From Acidobacteriota bacterium (lineage in GTDB: Bacteria > Acidobacteriota > Vicinamibacteria > Fen-336), in assembly GCA_011526565.1 (NCBI GenBank), contig WYBL01000153.1:1-33783 (forward strand): a DNA stretch of 33,783 nucleotides. The letters are read 5' to 3'. Position 1 is the stretch's first letter. Every line of letters begins with the position of its first letter. The notes below the pieces were generated by a model. It was not told where the DNA came from. It searched no databases and was given only the letters and a program-made list of their open reading frames with translations. Position numbers and translations under genes: made by a program. Positions 1 through 7,990 of this stretch are shown here, in pieces.

Positions 1-817
1 CCAGCCGGCCGAGCGCCGTCGAGCGCTCCGCGAAGTGCAGCCGCTCCTCGAGCGCCTTGTTCTCGCGCAGGCGCACCACCATCTCGTTGAAGGCGGTGCC
101 GAGCGAGGCCAGCTCGTCCGAGCCGCGCACCGCGACTTGGACGGAGAGGTCGCCGTCGGCGACCCTGCGCGCGGCCTCGGCCATGTCGGACAGCGGCCGG
201 GTGAACGAGACCGAGAGGTAGAGGGCGAGCAGGATGCCGAGCGCGAACACGGCCAGCGTCGCCGCCAGCCGCGAGAACAGCCCGCGCTGCGAGATCAGCT
301 CGAAGTCGTCGAGGTAGCGGGTCACCAGCAGCGAGCCGATGCGGCGGTCGCCGACGACGATCGGGATCGTCAGCGTCGAGGTGCGCTGGGTTCCTGGCGG
401 CCCCGACTCCTCGCCGAGCACGCCGCGCACGACGTACTGGGTCGGGCCCTTGCGGCGCACCAGGCGCTTGCCGACGATGCGCGGGTTGGTCGACGCCTGC
501 ACGACCTCCTCCGAGGCGTCGGCGAGGGTGACGTCCTTGACCCCGAGCTGGCGCAGCTTCTCCGCGTAGGCCTCGAGCGCCTCGGTGGGGCTCTGGGCTC
601 CGGCCGCCGGCTGCTCCTGCGCGATCTCGAGCGTGGTCGACAGCTCGTCGGTGTAGTCGCGGATCTGGGTCAGCAGCTCGCGTTCGTTGTAGAGGTGGAT
701 GTTGAACAGCGAGACCACGGACAGCACCAGCATCGACAGCAGCATCAGCAGCAGCCGCGTTCGCAGCGAGAGGTGGCGCAGCCCCGCACCGGCCGTGGCC
801 AGCGCCCGACGGATCAC
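1..817 (-). CDS. Sensor histidine kinase, N-terminal part (3' end outside window)
   Basis: The first 272 codons are visible. A short basic N-terminus leads into a membrane segment (about residues 20-41), a roughly 135-residue extracytoplasmic region and a second membrane segment (about 181-204). A HAMP linker follows (about 205-257, with FTRPLSDMAEAARRVADGD and SDELASLGTAFNEM). The frame leaves the window at FAERSTALGRL, which matches the start of the dimerisation/H-box of NtrB-like kinases. The protein should therefore be an inner-membrane kinase that autophosphorylates in response to a periplasmic signal; its ligand cannot be told from the sequence. The start is the GTG at 817, which overlaps the clpA stop as GTGA, so it is probably translated from the clpS-clpA message. 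The catalytic ATPase domain and any partner regulator lie outside the window. Confidence 0.85.
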   Translation of the reverse strand, partial: MIRRALATAGAGLRHLSLRTRLLLMLLSMLVLSVVSLFNIHLYNERELLTQIRDYTDELSTTLEIAQEQPAAGAQSPTEALEAYAEKLRQLGVKDVTLADASEEVVQASTNPRIVGKRLVRRKGPTQYVVRGVLGEESGPPGTQRTSTLTIPIVVGDRRIGSLLVTRYLDDFELISQRGLFSRLAATLAVFALGILLALYLSVSFTRPLSDMAEAARRVADGDLSVQVAVRGSDELASLGTAFNEMVVRLRENKALEERLHFAERSTALGRL

Positions 818-3150
818 GGCGTCAGCTTCTCGGGCGGCGACGGCGGGTTCGGCGGTGCCGCGTCTGCATCGGGCTCCTCGACGGCCGTGCTCGGCGCGAA
901 GGCGAAGTGCAGGACGCCCTCCTCCATGCCCAGCGTGACCTCGCCGCCGTTCTCGAGGGCGCCGAACAGGATCTCGTCGGTCAGCCGGTCGCGCACCTCG
1001 GCCTGGATCACGCGCCCCAGCGGCCGCGCGCCCATCCGCGGGTCGAAGCCCTTCTGCGCCAGGTACGCGCGGGCCTCGGGCAGCAGGGTGATCGCCACCT
1101 TGCGCTCGCGGAGCTGGGCCTCCAGCTCGAGCACGAACTTCTCGACGATCGTCTCCATCGCCGCCGGCGTCAGCGGGCCGAAGGTGACGATCGCGTCGAG
1201 CCGGTTGCGGAACTCGGGCGAGAACAGCTTCTCGATCGCGTGCTTGCCCTGGGCGCCCTGCTCCTTGGCGTCGTCGCGGCCGATGCCGATCAGCTTCTGC
1301 GCCATCTCCCGCGAGCCGGCGTTGCTGGTCATGATCAGGATCACCTGGCGGAAGTCCGCCTTGCGGCCGCTGTTGTCGGTCAGCGTCGCGTGGTCCATCA
1401 CCTGCAGCAGGATGTTGTAGATGTCGGGGTGCGCCTTCTCGATCTCGTCGAGCAGCACCACCGCGTACGGGTGCTGGCGCACGGCGTCGACCAGCAGCCC
1501 GCCCTGCTCGAAGCCGACGTAGCCGGGCGGCGCGCCGATCAGCCGCGCCACCGCGTGCTTCTCCATGTACTCGGACATGTCGTAGCGGAGGAACTCGTTG
1601 CCGAGGTGACGGGCGAGCTGCTTGGCGAGCTCGGTCTTGCCGACCCCGGTGGGGCCCGTGAAGAGGAAGCAGCCGGCCGGCCGCTCGGGCGGCGCCAGCC
1701 CGGCCCGCGAGCGCTTGATCGCGCGCGCCACCTGGGCGACTGCCGCCTCCTGCCCGAATACGACGCGCTGCAGCGACTCCTCGAGCGTGCGCAGCCGCTC
1801 CTTGTCGGAGGTCGAGGCTTGCTTCTCGGGGATGCGCGCCATGTGCGCGATGACGCGCTCGATCTCGGGCACGTCGACACCGGTCGGTGCGCCCGGTGCC
1901 GCGGCCAGCCGCAGCTTCGCGCCCGCCTCGTCGAGCACGTCGATCGCGCCGTCGGGCAGCCTGAAGTCGCGCAGGTGGCGCTGGGCCAGCTTGGCCGCCG
2001 CCTCGAGTGCGCCTTTCGTGTAGGTCACGCCGTGGTGCTTCTCGTAGCGCGGCCGCAGCCCCTCGAGGATGCGCACCGACTCCTCGAGCGAAGGCTCCTC
2101 GACGGCGATCTTCTGGACCCGGCGGAAGAGCGCCCGGTCCTTCTCGATGTGCTTGAACTCCTCGAAGGTCGTCGCGCCCAGCAGCCGGATCTCGCCCTCG
2201 GTGAGGATCGGCTTGATCAGGTTGGCGAGGTCCATGGTGCCGCCCGTCGTGGCGCCGGCGCCCACCATCGTGTGCAGCTCGTCGACGAACAGGATCGGCT
2301 TGCCGCGCTTCTTGAGGGCGGCGATCAGCGCCTTGAAGCGCTCCTCGAAGTCGCCGCGGTAGCGGGTGCCCGCCAGCAGCGAGCCGGTGTCGAGGGCGAA
2401 CACCTCGACGCCCTTCAGCACCTCCGGCACGTCCTCCTGCAGCAGGCGCTGGGCGAGGCCCTCGACCAGCGCGGTCTTGCCGACGCCCGGGTCGCCGACG
2501 AACACCGGGTTGTTCTTGCGCCGCCGGCACAGGATCTCCATCGCCCGCGTCAGCTCGCGCTGGCGGCCGATCAGCGGGTCGAGCTGGCCCGCGCGCGCCT
2601 TCTCCGTCAAGTTGACGGAGTAGGCGACGAGCGGCTCGCGCGCTGCCGCCGGGCCCTCCTCGCCTTCGCCGGCCGCGGCGCCGCCGCCGGGGGCCGGCTC
2701 GGCGGGGACCGCCGGCGTGCGCGAGATGCCGTGCGAGATGTAGTTCAGCACGTCGAGCCGGCTGACCCCCTGCTGCCCGAGCAGGTCGGCCGCGTGGGAG
2801 CGCGGCTGGGCCAGCATCGCCGCCAGGATGTCGCCGAGGTCGGCCTCCTGCTTGCCGGCGCTCTGCACGTGCAGCACGGCCGTCTGCAGCGCGCGGCGGA
2901 AGGCGACGGTCTGCTCGGGCGGCCGTCGCCGCGATCCGTCCGGCTGGCGCTCGACGTGCTCCTCGAGGAACGCCTTGAGGTCGCGGCGCAGCCGCTCGAC
3001 GTCGGCGCCGGAGCTGCCCAGGATCTGCTCGCCGCCCGGGTCGTTGGCCAGCGCGTAGAGCAGGTGCTCGAGCGTGAGGTAGGCGTGGCGGCGGGCGACG
3101 GCCTCGCGCGAGGCCACCACCAGCACGCGTTCGAGGGCCGCGCTGAACAC
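814..3150 (-). CDS. clpA: ATP-dependent Clp protease ATP-binding subunit ClpA
   Basis: A 778-residue HSP100 unfoldase that feeds substrates into ClpP in the cytoplasm. The Clp N-domain (about 1-145) is followed by a Gly/Ala/Glu-rich linker (about 146-172). AAA+ module 1 has Walker A GDPGVGKT at 219-226 and Walker B ILFVDE at 286-291. AAA+ module 2 has Walker A GPTGVGKT at 499-506, and VVLLDE near 564-569 is its Walker B. LIGIG (about 620-624) sits where the ClpP-docking IGL/IGF loop of ClpA is found. There is no ClpB/ClpC-type middle coiled coil, and the length is close to that of E. coli ClpA. The GTG start at 3150 directly abuts the clpS stop codon (TAG then GTG), so translation is coupled. 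Linkage to the adaptor gene clpS is the classic arrangement and supports the call. Confidence 0.97.
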   Translation of the reverse strand: MFSAALERVLVVASREAVARRHAYLTLEHLLYALANDPGGEQILGSSGADVERLRRDLKAFLEEHVERQPDGSRRRPPEQTVAFRRALQTAVLHVQSAGKQEADLGDILAAMLAQPRSHAADLLGQQGVSRLDVLNYISHGISRTPAVPAEPAPGGGAAAGEGEEGPAAAREPLVAYSVNLTEKARAGQLDPLIGRQRELTRAMEILCRRRKNNPVFVGDPGVGKTALVEGLAQRLLQEDVPEVLKGVEVFALDTGSLLAGTRYRGDFEERFKALIAALKKRGKPILFVDELHTMVGAGATTGGTMDLANLIKPILTEGEIRLLGATTFEEFKHIEKDRALFRRVQKIAVEEPSLEESVRILEGLRPRYEKHHGVTYTKGALEAAAKLAQRHLRDFRLPDGAIDVLDEAGAKLRLAAAPGAPTGVDVPEIERVIAHMARIPEKQASTSDKERLRTLEESLQRVVFGQEAAVAQVARAIKRSRAGLAPPERPAGCFLFTGPTGVGKTELAKQLARHLGNEFLRYDMSEYMEKHAVARLIGAPPGYVGFEQGGLLVDAVRQHPYAVVLLDEIEKAHPDIYNILLQVMDHATLTDNSGRKADFRQVILIMTSNAGSREMAQKLIGIGRDDAKEQGAQGKHAIEKLFSPEFRNRLDAIVTFGPLTPAAMETIVEKFVLELEAQLRERKVAITLLPEARAYLAQKGFDPRMGARPLGRVIQAEVRDRLTDEILFGALENGGEVTLGMEEGVLHFAFAPSTAVEEPDADAAPPNPPSPPEKLTP

Positions 3151-3462
3151 CTACTCCTCCTCCAGGGTCGCCCGCAGCGGATACCCCGCCTCGCGCGCCT
3201 CCTCGTGGACGCGGTCGACCTTGGTCTCCGCGATCTCGAAAGTATAGGTGCCGCAGACGCCGACGCCCTGGTTGTGCACGTGCATCATGACGCGATGGGC
3301 CTCGGCCGGCGACTTGTCGAAGATCGACTCCAGCACGTGGACCACGAACTCCATCGTCGTGTAGTCGTCGTTGTGGAGCAGCACCTTGAAGAGCGGCGGC
3401 TTCGCCGTCTTGGTGCGCGCCTTCTCCTGGACGTCGCCCTGCGACTCGGGTCGCCTCGCCAT
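3151..3462 (-). CDS. clpS: ATP-dependent Clp protease adaptor ClpS
   Basis: A 103-residue N-degron adaptor that binds proteins with destabilising N-terminal residues and hands them to ClpA. A disordered, charged N-terminal tail (about 1-20) precedes the core, which begins KPPLFKVLLHNDDYTTMEFV. HNDDYTTM (30-37) is the ClpS signature for gripping the alpha-amino group, and HRVMMHVHNQG (about 56-66) is the conserved second helix region. The reading frame is open upstream to 3642, but the ATG at 3462 gives the normal family length and lies just behind a TAGAAT hexamer (3479-3474). The upstream extension would also run through the divergent asnB gene. It is first in the clpS-clpA-kinase operon. 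Confidence 0.96.
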   Translation of the reverse strand: MARRPESQGDVQEKARTKTAKPPLFKVLLHNDDYTTMEFVVHVLESIFDKSPAEAHRVMMHVHNQGVGVCGTYTFEIAETKVDRVHEEAREAGYPLRATLEEE

Positions 3463-3473
3463 GGTCCGCTTCG

Positions 3474-3479
3474 ATTCTA
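3474..3479 (-). promoter_or_regulatory. Putative -10 hexamer of the clpS operon
   Basis: TAGAAT on the minus strand, 11 bases before the clpS ATG. No good -35 hexamer is seen. The same CTAGAATC octamer stands in front of two other starts in this window, and a close relative stands in front of a third. Confidence 0.4.
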
Positions 3480-3546
3480 GTCCCCGGCCGCGGTCAGGGG
3501 TCCGCGGGCCACGACGCCCTGCTGGATGTGGGAGGATGCGCAGCGG

Positions 3547-5454
3547 GTGTGCGGAATCAGTGGACACGCCGGCTTCCGGCCGGAGCCCGGCCTGCTCGGC
3601 CGCATGGCCGGCGCCCTGAAGCACCGGGGCCCCGACGCCCACGGCCGCTGGGTCGACGGCGACTGCGGCCTGGCGGTCGAGCGCCTGGCACTAGTCGACG
3701 TGGCGGGAGGGAGCCAGCCAGTCGCCAACGAGGACGGCTCGGTCGTGCTGGGGCTCAACGGCGAGATCTACAACCACGAGGAGCTGCGTCGCGAGCTCGA
3801 GGCCCGCGGCCACCGTTTCCGCACCCGCTCCGACGCCGAAGTCGTGGTGCACCTGTACGAAGACGAGGGCATCGCGAGCGTGGCCCGGCTGCGCGGGATG
3901 TTCGGGATCGCGCTCTTCGACCGCCGGTCTCGCGAGCTGTTCCTGGTCCGGGACCGGTTCGGCATCAAGCCGGTCCACTACTGGCATCGCGGGGCGCGCC
4001 TGCTGTTCGCCTCCGAGCTCAAGGCCCTGCTGGCCTCGGGCCTGGTCGCGCGCGACGCGCGCCCGGAGGCGGCCGACGCCTACCTGCGGCTTCGCTACGT
4101 GCCCGGCCCGGGGACGCTGCTGCGCGAGGTCGCGAAGCTGCCGCCGGCTCACTGGCTGCGTTTTCGGGACGGGGTCGCCCATCTGGAGCGCTACTGGACG
4201 CTCGGGCACGCACACCCCGAGGCGCGGCCGGACACCGAGTGGCGCGACGAGTTCGAGTACCTCCTGGGCGAATCGGTGCGCCTGCACCTGCGCGGCGACG
4301 TGCCCGTGGCCGCCTACCTGAGCGGCGGCCTGGACTCGAGCGTGCTGGTGGCCGAGGCCGCCCGCCTGCAGCCAAGCCTCGCCACCTTCTCGTTGCGACT
4401 CGACGGCGAGGCCGACGAAAGCGGAGCGGCGCGAGCCGCCGCCGCCGCGAGCGGAGCCCGCCATCACGAGATCCGCTGCACGCCGGCCGACCTCTCCTGC
4501 TGGCCCCAGGTCGTGTGGGCGGCCGACCAGCCGCCGAACGCTGTGGCGCTGCCGATGTTCGTGCTGGCCCGGGGCACGCGAGAGCACGCGAAGGCCGTGC
4601 TCAGCGGCGAAGGCGCCGACGAAGTGCTCGGTGGCTACTCCAGTCACCTGGTCGCGGAGCTCGTGCGCCGGGCGCGCGCCGCCGGAGCCGGTGGCCTTGC
4701 GCGGGCGGCGCGCTGGGCGGCCGAAGCCCTGCCGCGCTCCCCCCTGGACCTCCGCTTCGATCACCCGGCGGCGCTGGGCGAGTCGGGCTGGCGGCGCGTG
4801 CGTCACGTGCTGGCCGCTGCGTCCCGCGCCCCGCTTCCGCGGGTGTGGGAGGCCGCCATCTCCCTCTTCGACGACGCCGAGCTGGCGGCGCTCTACCGTC
4901 GCGACGGCCCGCTCGCAGCCTCGTCTCCGCTCGCGGCGACCTCGGCGACCGAAGCCCCCGCGAGCCTGGACGACATGCTGCGCTGGCAGTTCGAGACCTG
5001 GCTCCCCGACAACGTGCTGGCCCGGCAGGACTCGATGTCGATGGCTCACGGAATCGAAGCACGCGTGCCGTACCTCGACCACGTCCTCGTCCAGTTCCTG
5101 TTCCGGCTTCCGCCCCACCTCAAGCGAACGCTGCTGCCGCCTCGGCGCAAGGTGCTGCTGCGCGACCTGGCCCGGCGACGGCTGCCCGCCCAGGTCGCGG
5201 ACCGGCGCAAGCAGTCCTTCACGCTTCCCCTGGAGGATCGGCTCGAGAGCCCGGCGTTCCGCGACCTGCTCGAGCGGACGCTCGGCGAAGCGCAGGTGCG
5301 CCGCCGCGGGTGGTTCGACGCAGCAGCCGTGACGGCGCTGCTGGAGCGCGCCCGCAGCCAGCGCGAGTTCGTGCCGGCCAAGCAGGTGCTGGCCCTGATC
5401 CTGCTCGAGCTGTGGCTCCAGCAGTTCGTCGATCCGCCGGCACCCGCCGCGTAA
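3547..5454 (+). CDS. asnB: Glutamine-hydrolysing asparagine synthetase
   Basis: A 635-residue cytoplasmic enzyme that converts aspartate, ATP and glutamine to asparagine. I place the start at GTG 3547, not at the ATG at 3526. Only then does the chain begin (M)CGISG, exposing Cys2 as the N-terminal nucleophile of the class II amidotransferase domain, and GGAGG (3531-3535) lies 11 bases before it. HRGPD (about 28-32) and LNGEIYNH belong to the glutaminase pocket. The ATP-pyrophosphatase loop SGGLDSS is at 259-265, and SGEGADEVLGGY and ARVPYLDH are synthetase-domain motifs. It is slightly longer than E. coli AsnB. Members of this family also amidate other carboxylates, such as cell-surface glycans, so the exact substrate is not certain. 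It is divergent from clpS and monocistronic; the next gene has its own promoter. Confidence 0.93.
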   Translation: MCGISGHAGFRPEPGLLGRMAGALKHRGPDAHGRWVDGDCGLAVERLALVDVAGGSQPVANEDGSVVLGLNGEIYNHEELRRELEARGHRFRTRSDAEVVVHLYEDEGIASVARLRGMFGIALFDRRSRELFLVRDRFGIKPVHYWHRGARLLFASELKALLASGLVARDARPEAADAYLRLRYVPGPGTLLREVAKLPPAHWLRFRDGVAHLERYWTLGHAHPEARPDTEWRDEFEYLLGESVRLHLRGDVPVAAYLSGGLDSSVLVAEAARLQPSLATFSLRLDGEADESGAARAAAAASGARHHEIRCTPADLSCWPQVVWAADQPPNAVALPMFVLARGTREHAKAVLSGEGADEVLGGYSSHLVAELVRRARAAGAGGLARAARWAAEALPRSPLDLRFDHPAALGESGWRRVRHVLAAASRAPLPRVWEAAISLFDDAELAALYRRDGPLAASSPLAATSATEAPASLDDMLRWQFETWLPDNVLARQDSMSMAHGIEARVPYLDHVLVQFLFRLPPHLKRTLLPPRRKVLLRDLARRRLPAQVADRRKQSFTLPLEDRLESPAFRDLLERTLGEAQVRRRGWFDAAAVTALLERARSQREFVPAKQVLALILLELWLQQFVDPPAPAA

Positions 5455-5461
5455 CGGCGGG
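5443..5461. terminator. GC-rich stem-loop at the end of asnB
   Basis: A perfect 7-bp stem, CCCGCCG (5443-5449) and CGGCGGG (5455-5461), around the loop CGTAA that contains the asnB stop codon. No T-run follows, so intrinsic termination is only a possibility. Confidence 0.35.
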
Positions 5462-5468
5462 GTCGTCC

Positions 5469-5497
5469 TTGACAATCATTTTAGTTTTAACTAAAGT
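5469..5497 (+). promoter_or_regulatory. Promoter of the arsR-type gene
   Basis: TTGACA (5469-5474), a 17-base spacer and TAAAGT (5492-5497). The expected transcription start is about 5503-5506, at or next to the ATG at 5506, so the message is probably leaderless. The spacer is markedly AT-rich against the surrounding DNA. Confidence 0.75.
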
Positions 5498-5500
5498 GAT
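5475..5500. promoter_or_regulatory. Inverted-repeat operator in the arsR promoter
   Basis: Arms ATCATTTTAGTT and AACTAAAGTGAT around a TT centre: 12-bp arms with one mismatch, including a perfect 7-bp core (TTTAGTT/AACTAAA). It fills the -35/-10 spacer and covers the -10, which is ideal for autorepression by the adjacent ArsR protein. Confidence 0.7.
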
Positions 5501-5505
5501 GATCG

Positions 5506-5868
5506 ATGGGAGCTGAGACGGCAGCCCTGGCGGCGATCGCCAGCCCGCGCCGGCGGGAGATCCTGCGGCTCGCGTGGCAGCAGGAGCGCCCGGCGGGAGA
5601 GATCCACCGGGCGATGGGCGACCTCACCTTCGGCGCCGTGTCGCAGCACCTCCGGGCGCTCCACGACGCCGGGCTGCTGGAACTGCGCGCGGTGGGACGA
5701 CATCGGCTGTACCGCGCCCGACGCGAGGCGTTCGGCCCGGTCGGCGAGTTGCTGGAGCGGATGTGGGACGACGCGCTGTGGCGGCTCAAGCAGCAGGCCG
5801 AGCTGCTGGAGCGACGAAGAGGACCGCAACCGAGGCGCCTGGCCCGGCGCCGGAAAGGGACGACGTGA
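5506..5868 (+). CDS. ArsR-family winged-helix repressor
   Basis: A 120-residue single-domain DNA-binding protein. The ArsR fold is seen in ALAAIASPRRREILRLAW (about 7-24), the recognition-helix region LTFGAVSQHLRALHDAGLLE (about 40-59) and the beta-wing VGRHRLYRA. The cysteine motifs of metal-sensing members are absent, so it is more like the ArsR proteins that pair with SRPBCC/AHSA1 genes and control their own operon. An in-frame TGA at 5500-5502 fixes the start at ATG 5506. The C-terminal tail is basic (RRRGPQPRRLARRRK). It overlaps the next gene by GTGA, so the two should be co-translated. Its likely target is the operator at 5475-5500. Confidence 0.9.
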   Translation: MGAETAALAAIASPRRREILRLAWQQERPAGEIHRAMGDLTFGAVSQHLRALHDAGLLELRAVGRHRLYRARREAFGPVGELLERMWDDALWRLKQQAELLERRRGPQPRRLARRRKGTT

Positions 5869-6629
5869 CGGACGAGCACTACCTGGAGCGGCAGCTTGCG
5901 ATCGCGGCGCGGCCGGAGACCGTGTTCGCGTTCTTCGAGGACGACGGGCTGTGGGCGAGCTGGTGGGGCGCCGGGTCACGGATCGAGCCGCGCGTCGGCG
6001 GCGCCCTGTTGATCCGCCACCCCAACGGCGTCGAGGTCGTCGGCCAGGTGACCGCGGTCGATCCACCGCGCTCGATCGAGTTCACCTACGGCTACGCCTC
6101 CGGCGCCCCGATTGCTCCTGGCGGCTCCCGGGTGCGGATCGAACTGCAGCCCGAGCCCGCCGGCACGCGGTTGCGGCTGCGGCACTCGTTCGGAGACCCC
6201 GAGGCTCTCGACCTGCACGTCCAGGGCTGGCGCTTCCAGCTCTCGCTGTTCGCCAACCGGGTCGCCGACCGCGTCGCAGCCGGGGCGGCCGATGCCGTCG
6301 ACGGCTGGTTCGGTGCCTGGGCCGAGCCCGACCCGGCGGCACGCACCGCGGCCTTCGCCCGCGTCGCCGCACCCGGCGTCAGCTTCCGCGACCGCTTCAG
6401 CCGGCTCGATGGGATGGCGGATCTGCTGCGGCACGTCGAGGCCGCCCAGCGCTTCATGCCGGGCATGCGCCTCGCCCGCCGCGGCGAAGTCCGCCACTGT
6501 CAGGGCACGCTGGTCGCCGACTGGACGGCGAGCGGGCCCGACGGCGCAGAGCGCGGCCGGGGCACGAACGTGTTCCAGCTCGACGCCGACGGCCGCTTCG
6601 AGGCGGTCGTCGGGCTCTGGGAGGCCTGA
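5865..6629 (+). CDS. SRPBCC (AHSA1-like) and SnoaL-like two-domain protein
   Basis: A 254-residue protein. Residues about 5-140 read as an AHSA1/START-like SRPBCC domain: RQLAIAARPETVFAFFEDD, WWGAGSRIEPRVGGALLI, a central PPRSIEFTYGY strand, and the closing helix that begins near LHVQGWRFQLS. Residues from about 143 (DAVDGWFGAWAE to VFQLDADGRFEAVVGLWEA) resemble a SnoaL/NTF2-like cone fold, which also binds small hydrophobic ligands. The pairing of two ligand-binding folds in one chain is uncommon. The GTG start at 5865 overlaps the arsR stop. ArsR-AHSA1 gene pairs are widespread; what this one binds or modifies is unknown. Confidence 0.75.
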   Translation: MTDEHYLERQLAIAARPETVFAFFEDDGLWASWWGAGSRIEPRVGGALLIRHPNGVEVVGQVTAVDPPRSIEFTYGYASGAPIAPGGSRVRIELQPEPAGTRLRLRHSFGDPEALDLHVQGWRFQLSLFANRVADRVAAGAADAVDGWFGAWAEPDPAARTAAFARVAAPGVSFRDRFSRLDGMADLLRHVEAAQRFMPGMRLARRGEVRHCQGTLVADWTASGPDGAERGRGTNVFQLDADGRFEAVVGLWEA

Positions 6630-6655
6630 CCCGCCGCCTGGCGCGACAATGGGGC

Positions 6656-7669
6656 GTGGCGCGACCGCGGCAGCTCGACCTGTTCGGCACCGAGGCGGAG
6701 CCCGCCCCGCCTGCCGCGGGCGCGCCCGCGGCCGGGGCGCCATCGAGTCCCGTCGTGCCCGAGCTGGCCGCACTGCGCGCGCTGGCAGCGCGGCTGCCGC
6801 CGGAAGTGCGCTTCGGCACCTGCTCGTGGGCCTTCCCCGGCTGGGCGGGGCTCGTCTACGCGAGCGCACGCAAGGCCAGCGAACTGGCCCACGACGGGCT
6901 CGCCGAGTACGCGCGGCACCCGCTGCTGCGCACCGTGGAGATCGACCGCTCGTACTACGCGCCGGTGCCCGAGGCCGACTTCGAACGCTACGCCTCGCAG
7001 CTCCCACCTGGCTTCCGTTGCGCCCTCAAGGCGCCGGCCGCCGTGACCTCGATCCAGCTCCCCCACAAGCGCGAGGTCCGCCCCAATCCCGACTTCCTGA
7101 ACGCCGCGCGCCTCGAGGAGGAGCTGATCGGCCCCGCCCACCGCTGCTTCGCCCGCCACCTCGGGCCCCTGATCCTCGAGTTCCCCGCGCCGCGCTTCCC
7201 GCTGGAGCTGCCGCCACGAGCCTTCGCGGAGCAGCTCGACGAGTTCCTCGGCCGGCTGCCGGCCGGTTTCGACTACGCCGTCGAATTGCGCCACCTCGCC
7301 TGGATGTCGCCGCTCTACCGTCAGGTGCTGGCGCGCCACCGCGTCGCCCACGTCTACAGCTACTGGAGCCACATGCCACGGCCTGCCGCGCAGGAGCGGG
7401 CGGTGCCGATGGACGGCGCGCGCTTCCTGCTGGTCCGCCTGCTGCTGCCGCCCGGCGCGCGGTACGAGGCGCAGAAGGACGCGTTCGAGCCGTTCGACCG
7501 GCTGCACGCGCCGGACCCGGCCTTGCGCCGCGAGGTGGTCGCCTTGTGCCGGGCGGCGCTGGCGCGCGGCCTGCCCGCGTTCGTGCTGGTCAACAACAAG
7601 GCCGAGGGCTCGTCGCCGCTCACCGTGCGCGCGCTGGCCGAAGCCCTGGCCGGCGCCGCGCAGCCGTAG
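6656..7669 (+). CDS. DUF72 family protein
   Basis: A 337-residue protein of the DUF72 (YecE-like) family, which is predicted to adopt a TIM barrel. An Ala/Pro-rich N-terminal stretch (about 1-45) precedes the core, which opens with RFGTCSWAFPGWAGLVY. Other family features are TVEIDRSYYAPVPEADFERYASQLP, FRCALKAPAAVTS, ILEFPAP, YAVELRHLAWM and, near the end, VLVNNKAEGSSPLT. The biochemical role of DUF72 is not established. The start is GTG 6656; no ATG in this frame is near, and the ATG at 6649 is in another frame. The TAG stop codon is embedded in the likely promoter of the next gene. Confidence 0.85.
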   Translation: MARPRQLDLFGTEAEPAPPAAGAPAAGAPSSPVVPELAALRALAARLPPEVRFGTCSWAFPGWAGLVYASARKASELAHDGLAEYARHPLLRTVEIDRSYYAPVPEADFERYASQLPPGFRCALKAPAAVTSIQLPHKREVRPNPDFLNAARLEEELIGPAHRCFARHLGPLILEFPAPRFPLELPPRAFAEQLDEFLGRLPAGFDYAVELRHLAWMSPLYRQVLARHRVAHVYSYWSHMPRPAAQERAVPMDGARFLLVRLLLPPGARYEAQKDAFEPFDRLHAPDPALRREVVALCRAALARGLPAFVLVNNKAEGSSPLTVRALAEALAGAAQP

Positions 7670-7672
7670 AAT
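7667..7672 (+). promoter_or_regulatory. Putative -10 hexamer for the RAM-domain gene
   Basis: TAGAAT, whose first three bases are the stop codon of the DUF72 gene, 9 bases before the ATG at 7682. No ribosome-binding site lies between, which fits a leaderless transcript. Confidence 0.4.
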
Positions 7673-7681
7673 CGGGCGGTC

Positions 7682-7927
7682 ATGAGCACGATCTTCGTGA
7701 TGGTGAAGTGCGAGCTCGGCCGCGCCTACGAGGTGGCGGCCGCGATCGCCGACCGCGTCGAGGAGGCCTCGGAGGTGTGGTCGACCTCGGGCCAGTACGA
7801 CCTGCTCGTCAAGTGCGTGCTGGACCCGGGCCGTGACGCGGGCCACTTCGTGACCGAGTCGCTCCAGCGCCTGCCCGGCGTGCGCGACACCTTCACGCTG
7901 ATCGCGTTCCAGGCCTTCCGCCAGTAG
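7682..7927 (+). CDS. Stand-alone Lrp/AsnC ligand-binding (RAM) domain protein
   Basis: An 81-residue protein that consists only of the effector-binding domain of Lrp/AsnC regulators: FVMVKCELGRAYEVAAAIA, an EVWSTSGQYDLLVKCVL strand-turn-strand and LPGVRDTFTLIAFQAF. There is no HTH. Free RAM domains form dimers or decamers and bind small molecules such as amino acids; some modulate full-length Lrp proteins. No partner is evident next to it. It is convergent with the DinB gene at 7991; the 63 bases between hold only a weak 5-bp GC hairpin (7973-7990). Confidence 0.88.
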   Translation: MSTIFVMVKCELGRAYEVAAAIADRVEEASEVWSTSGQYDLLVKCVLDPGRDAGHFVTESLQRLPGVRDTFTLIAFQAFRQ

Positions 7928-7990
7928 AGGCTACGCGGCACCGCGCCCCGGTCCCGCGCAGCGTCGGGAGTTCCCGCGGCGCCTTGCGGG

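Noticed and set aside
907..3480. An 857-codon open frame on the plus strand opposite clpA and clpS
   Set aside because: It is antisense to two unmistakable genes, Arg/Leu/Gln-rich without any recognisable motif, and explained by the lack of stops in very GC-rich DNA.
3463..3642. Longer ClpS starting at 3642
   Set aside because: It would add 60 residues absent from the family and overlap the divergent asnB gene and its ribosome-binding site.
3691..5475. A 594-codon minus-strand frame opposite asnB
   Set aside because: The translation has low-complexity composition and no domain; asnB on the other strand has full catalytic motifs.
7973..7990. Bidirectional terminator between the RAM and DinB genes
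   Set aside because: The stem is only 5 bp (CCCGC/GCGGG) with no T-run, which is expected by chance at this GC content.
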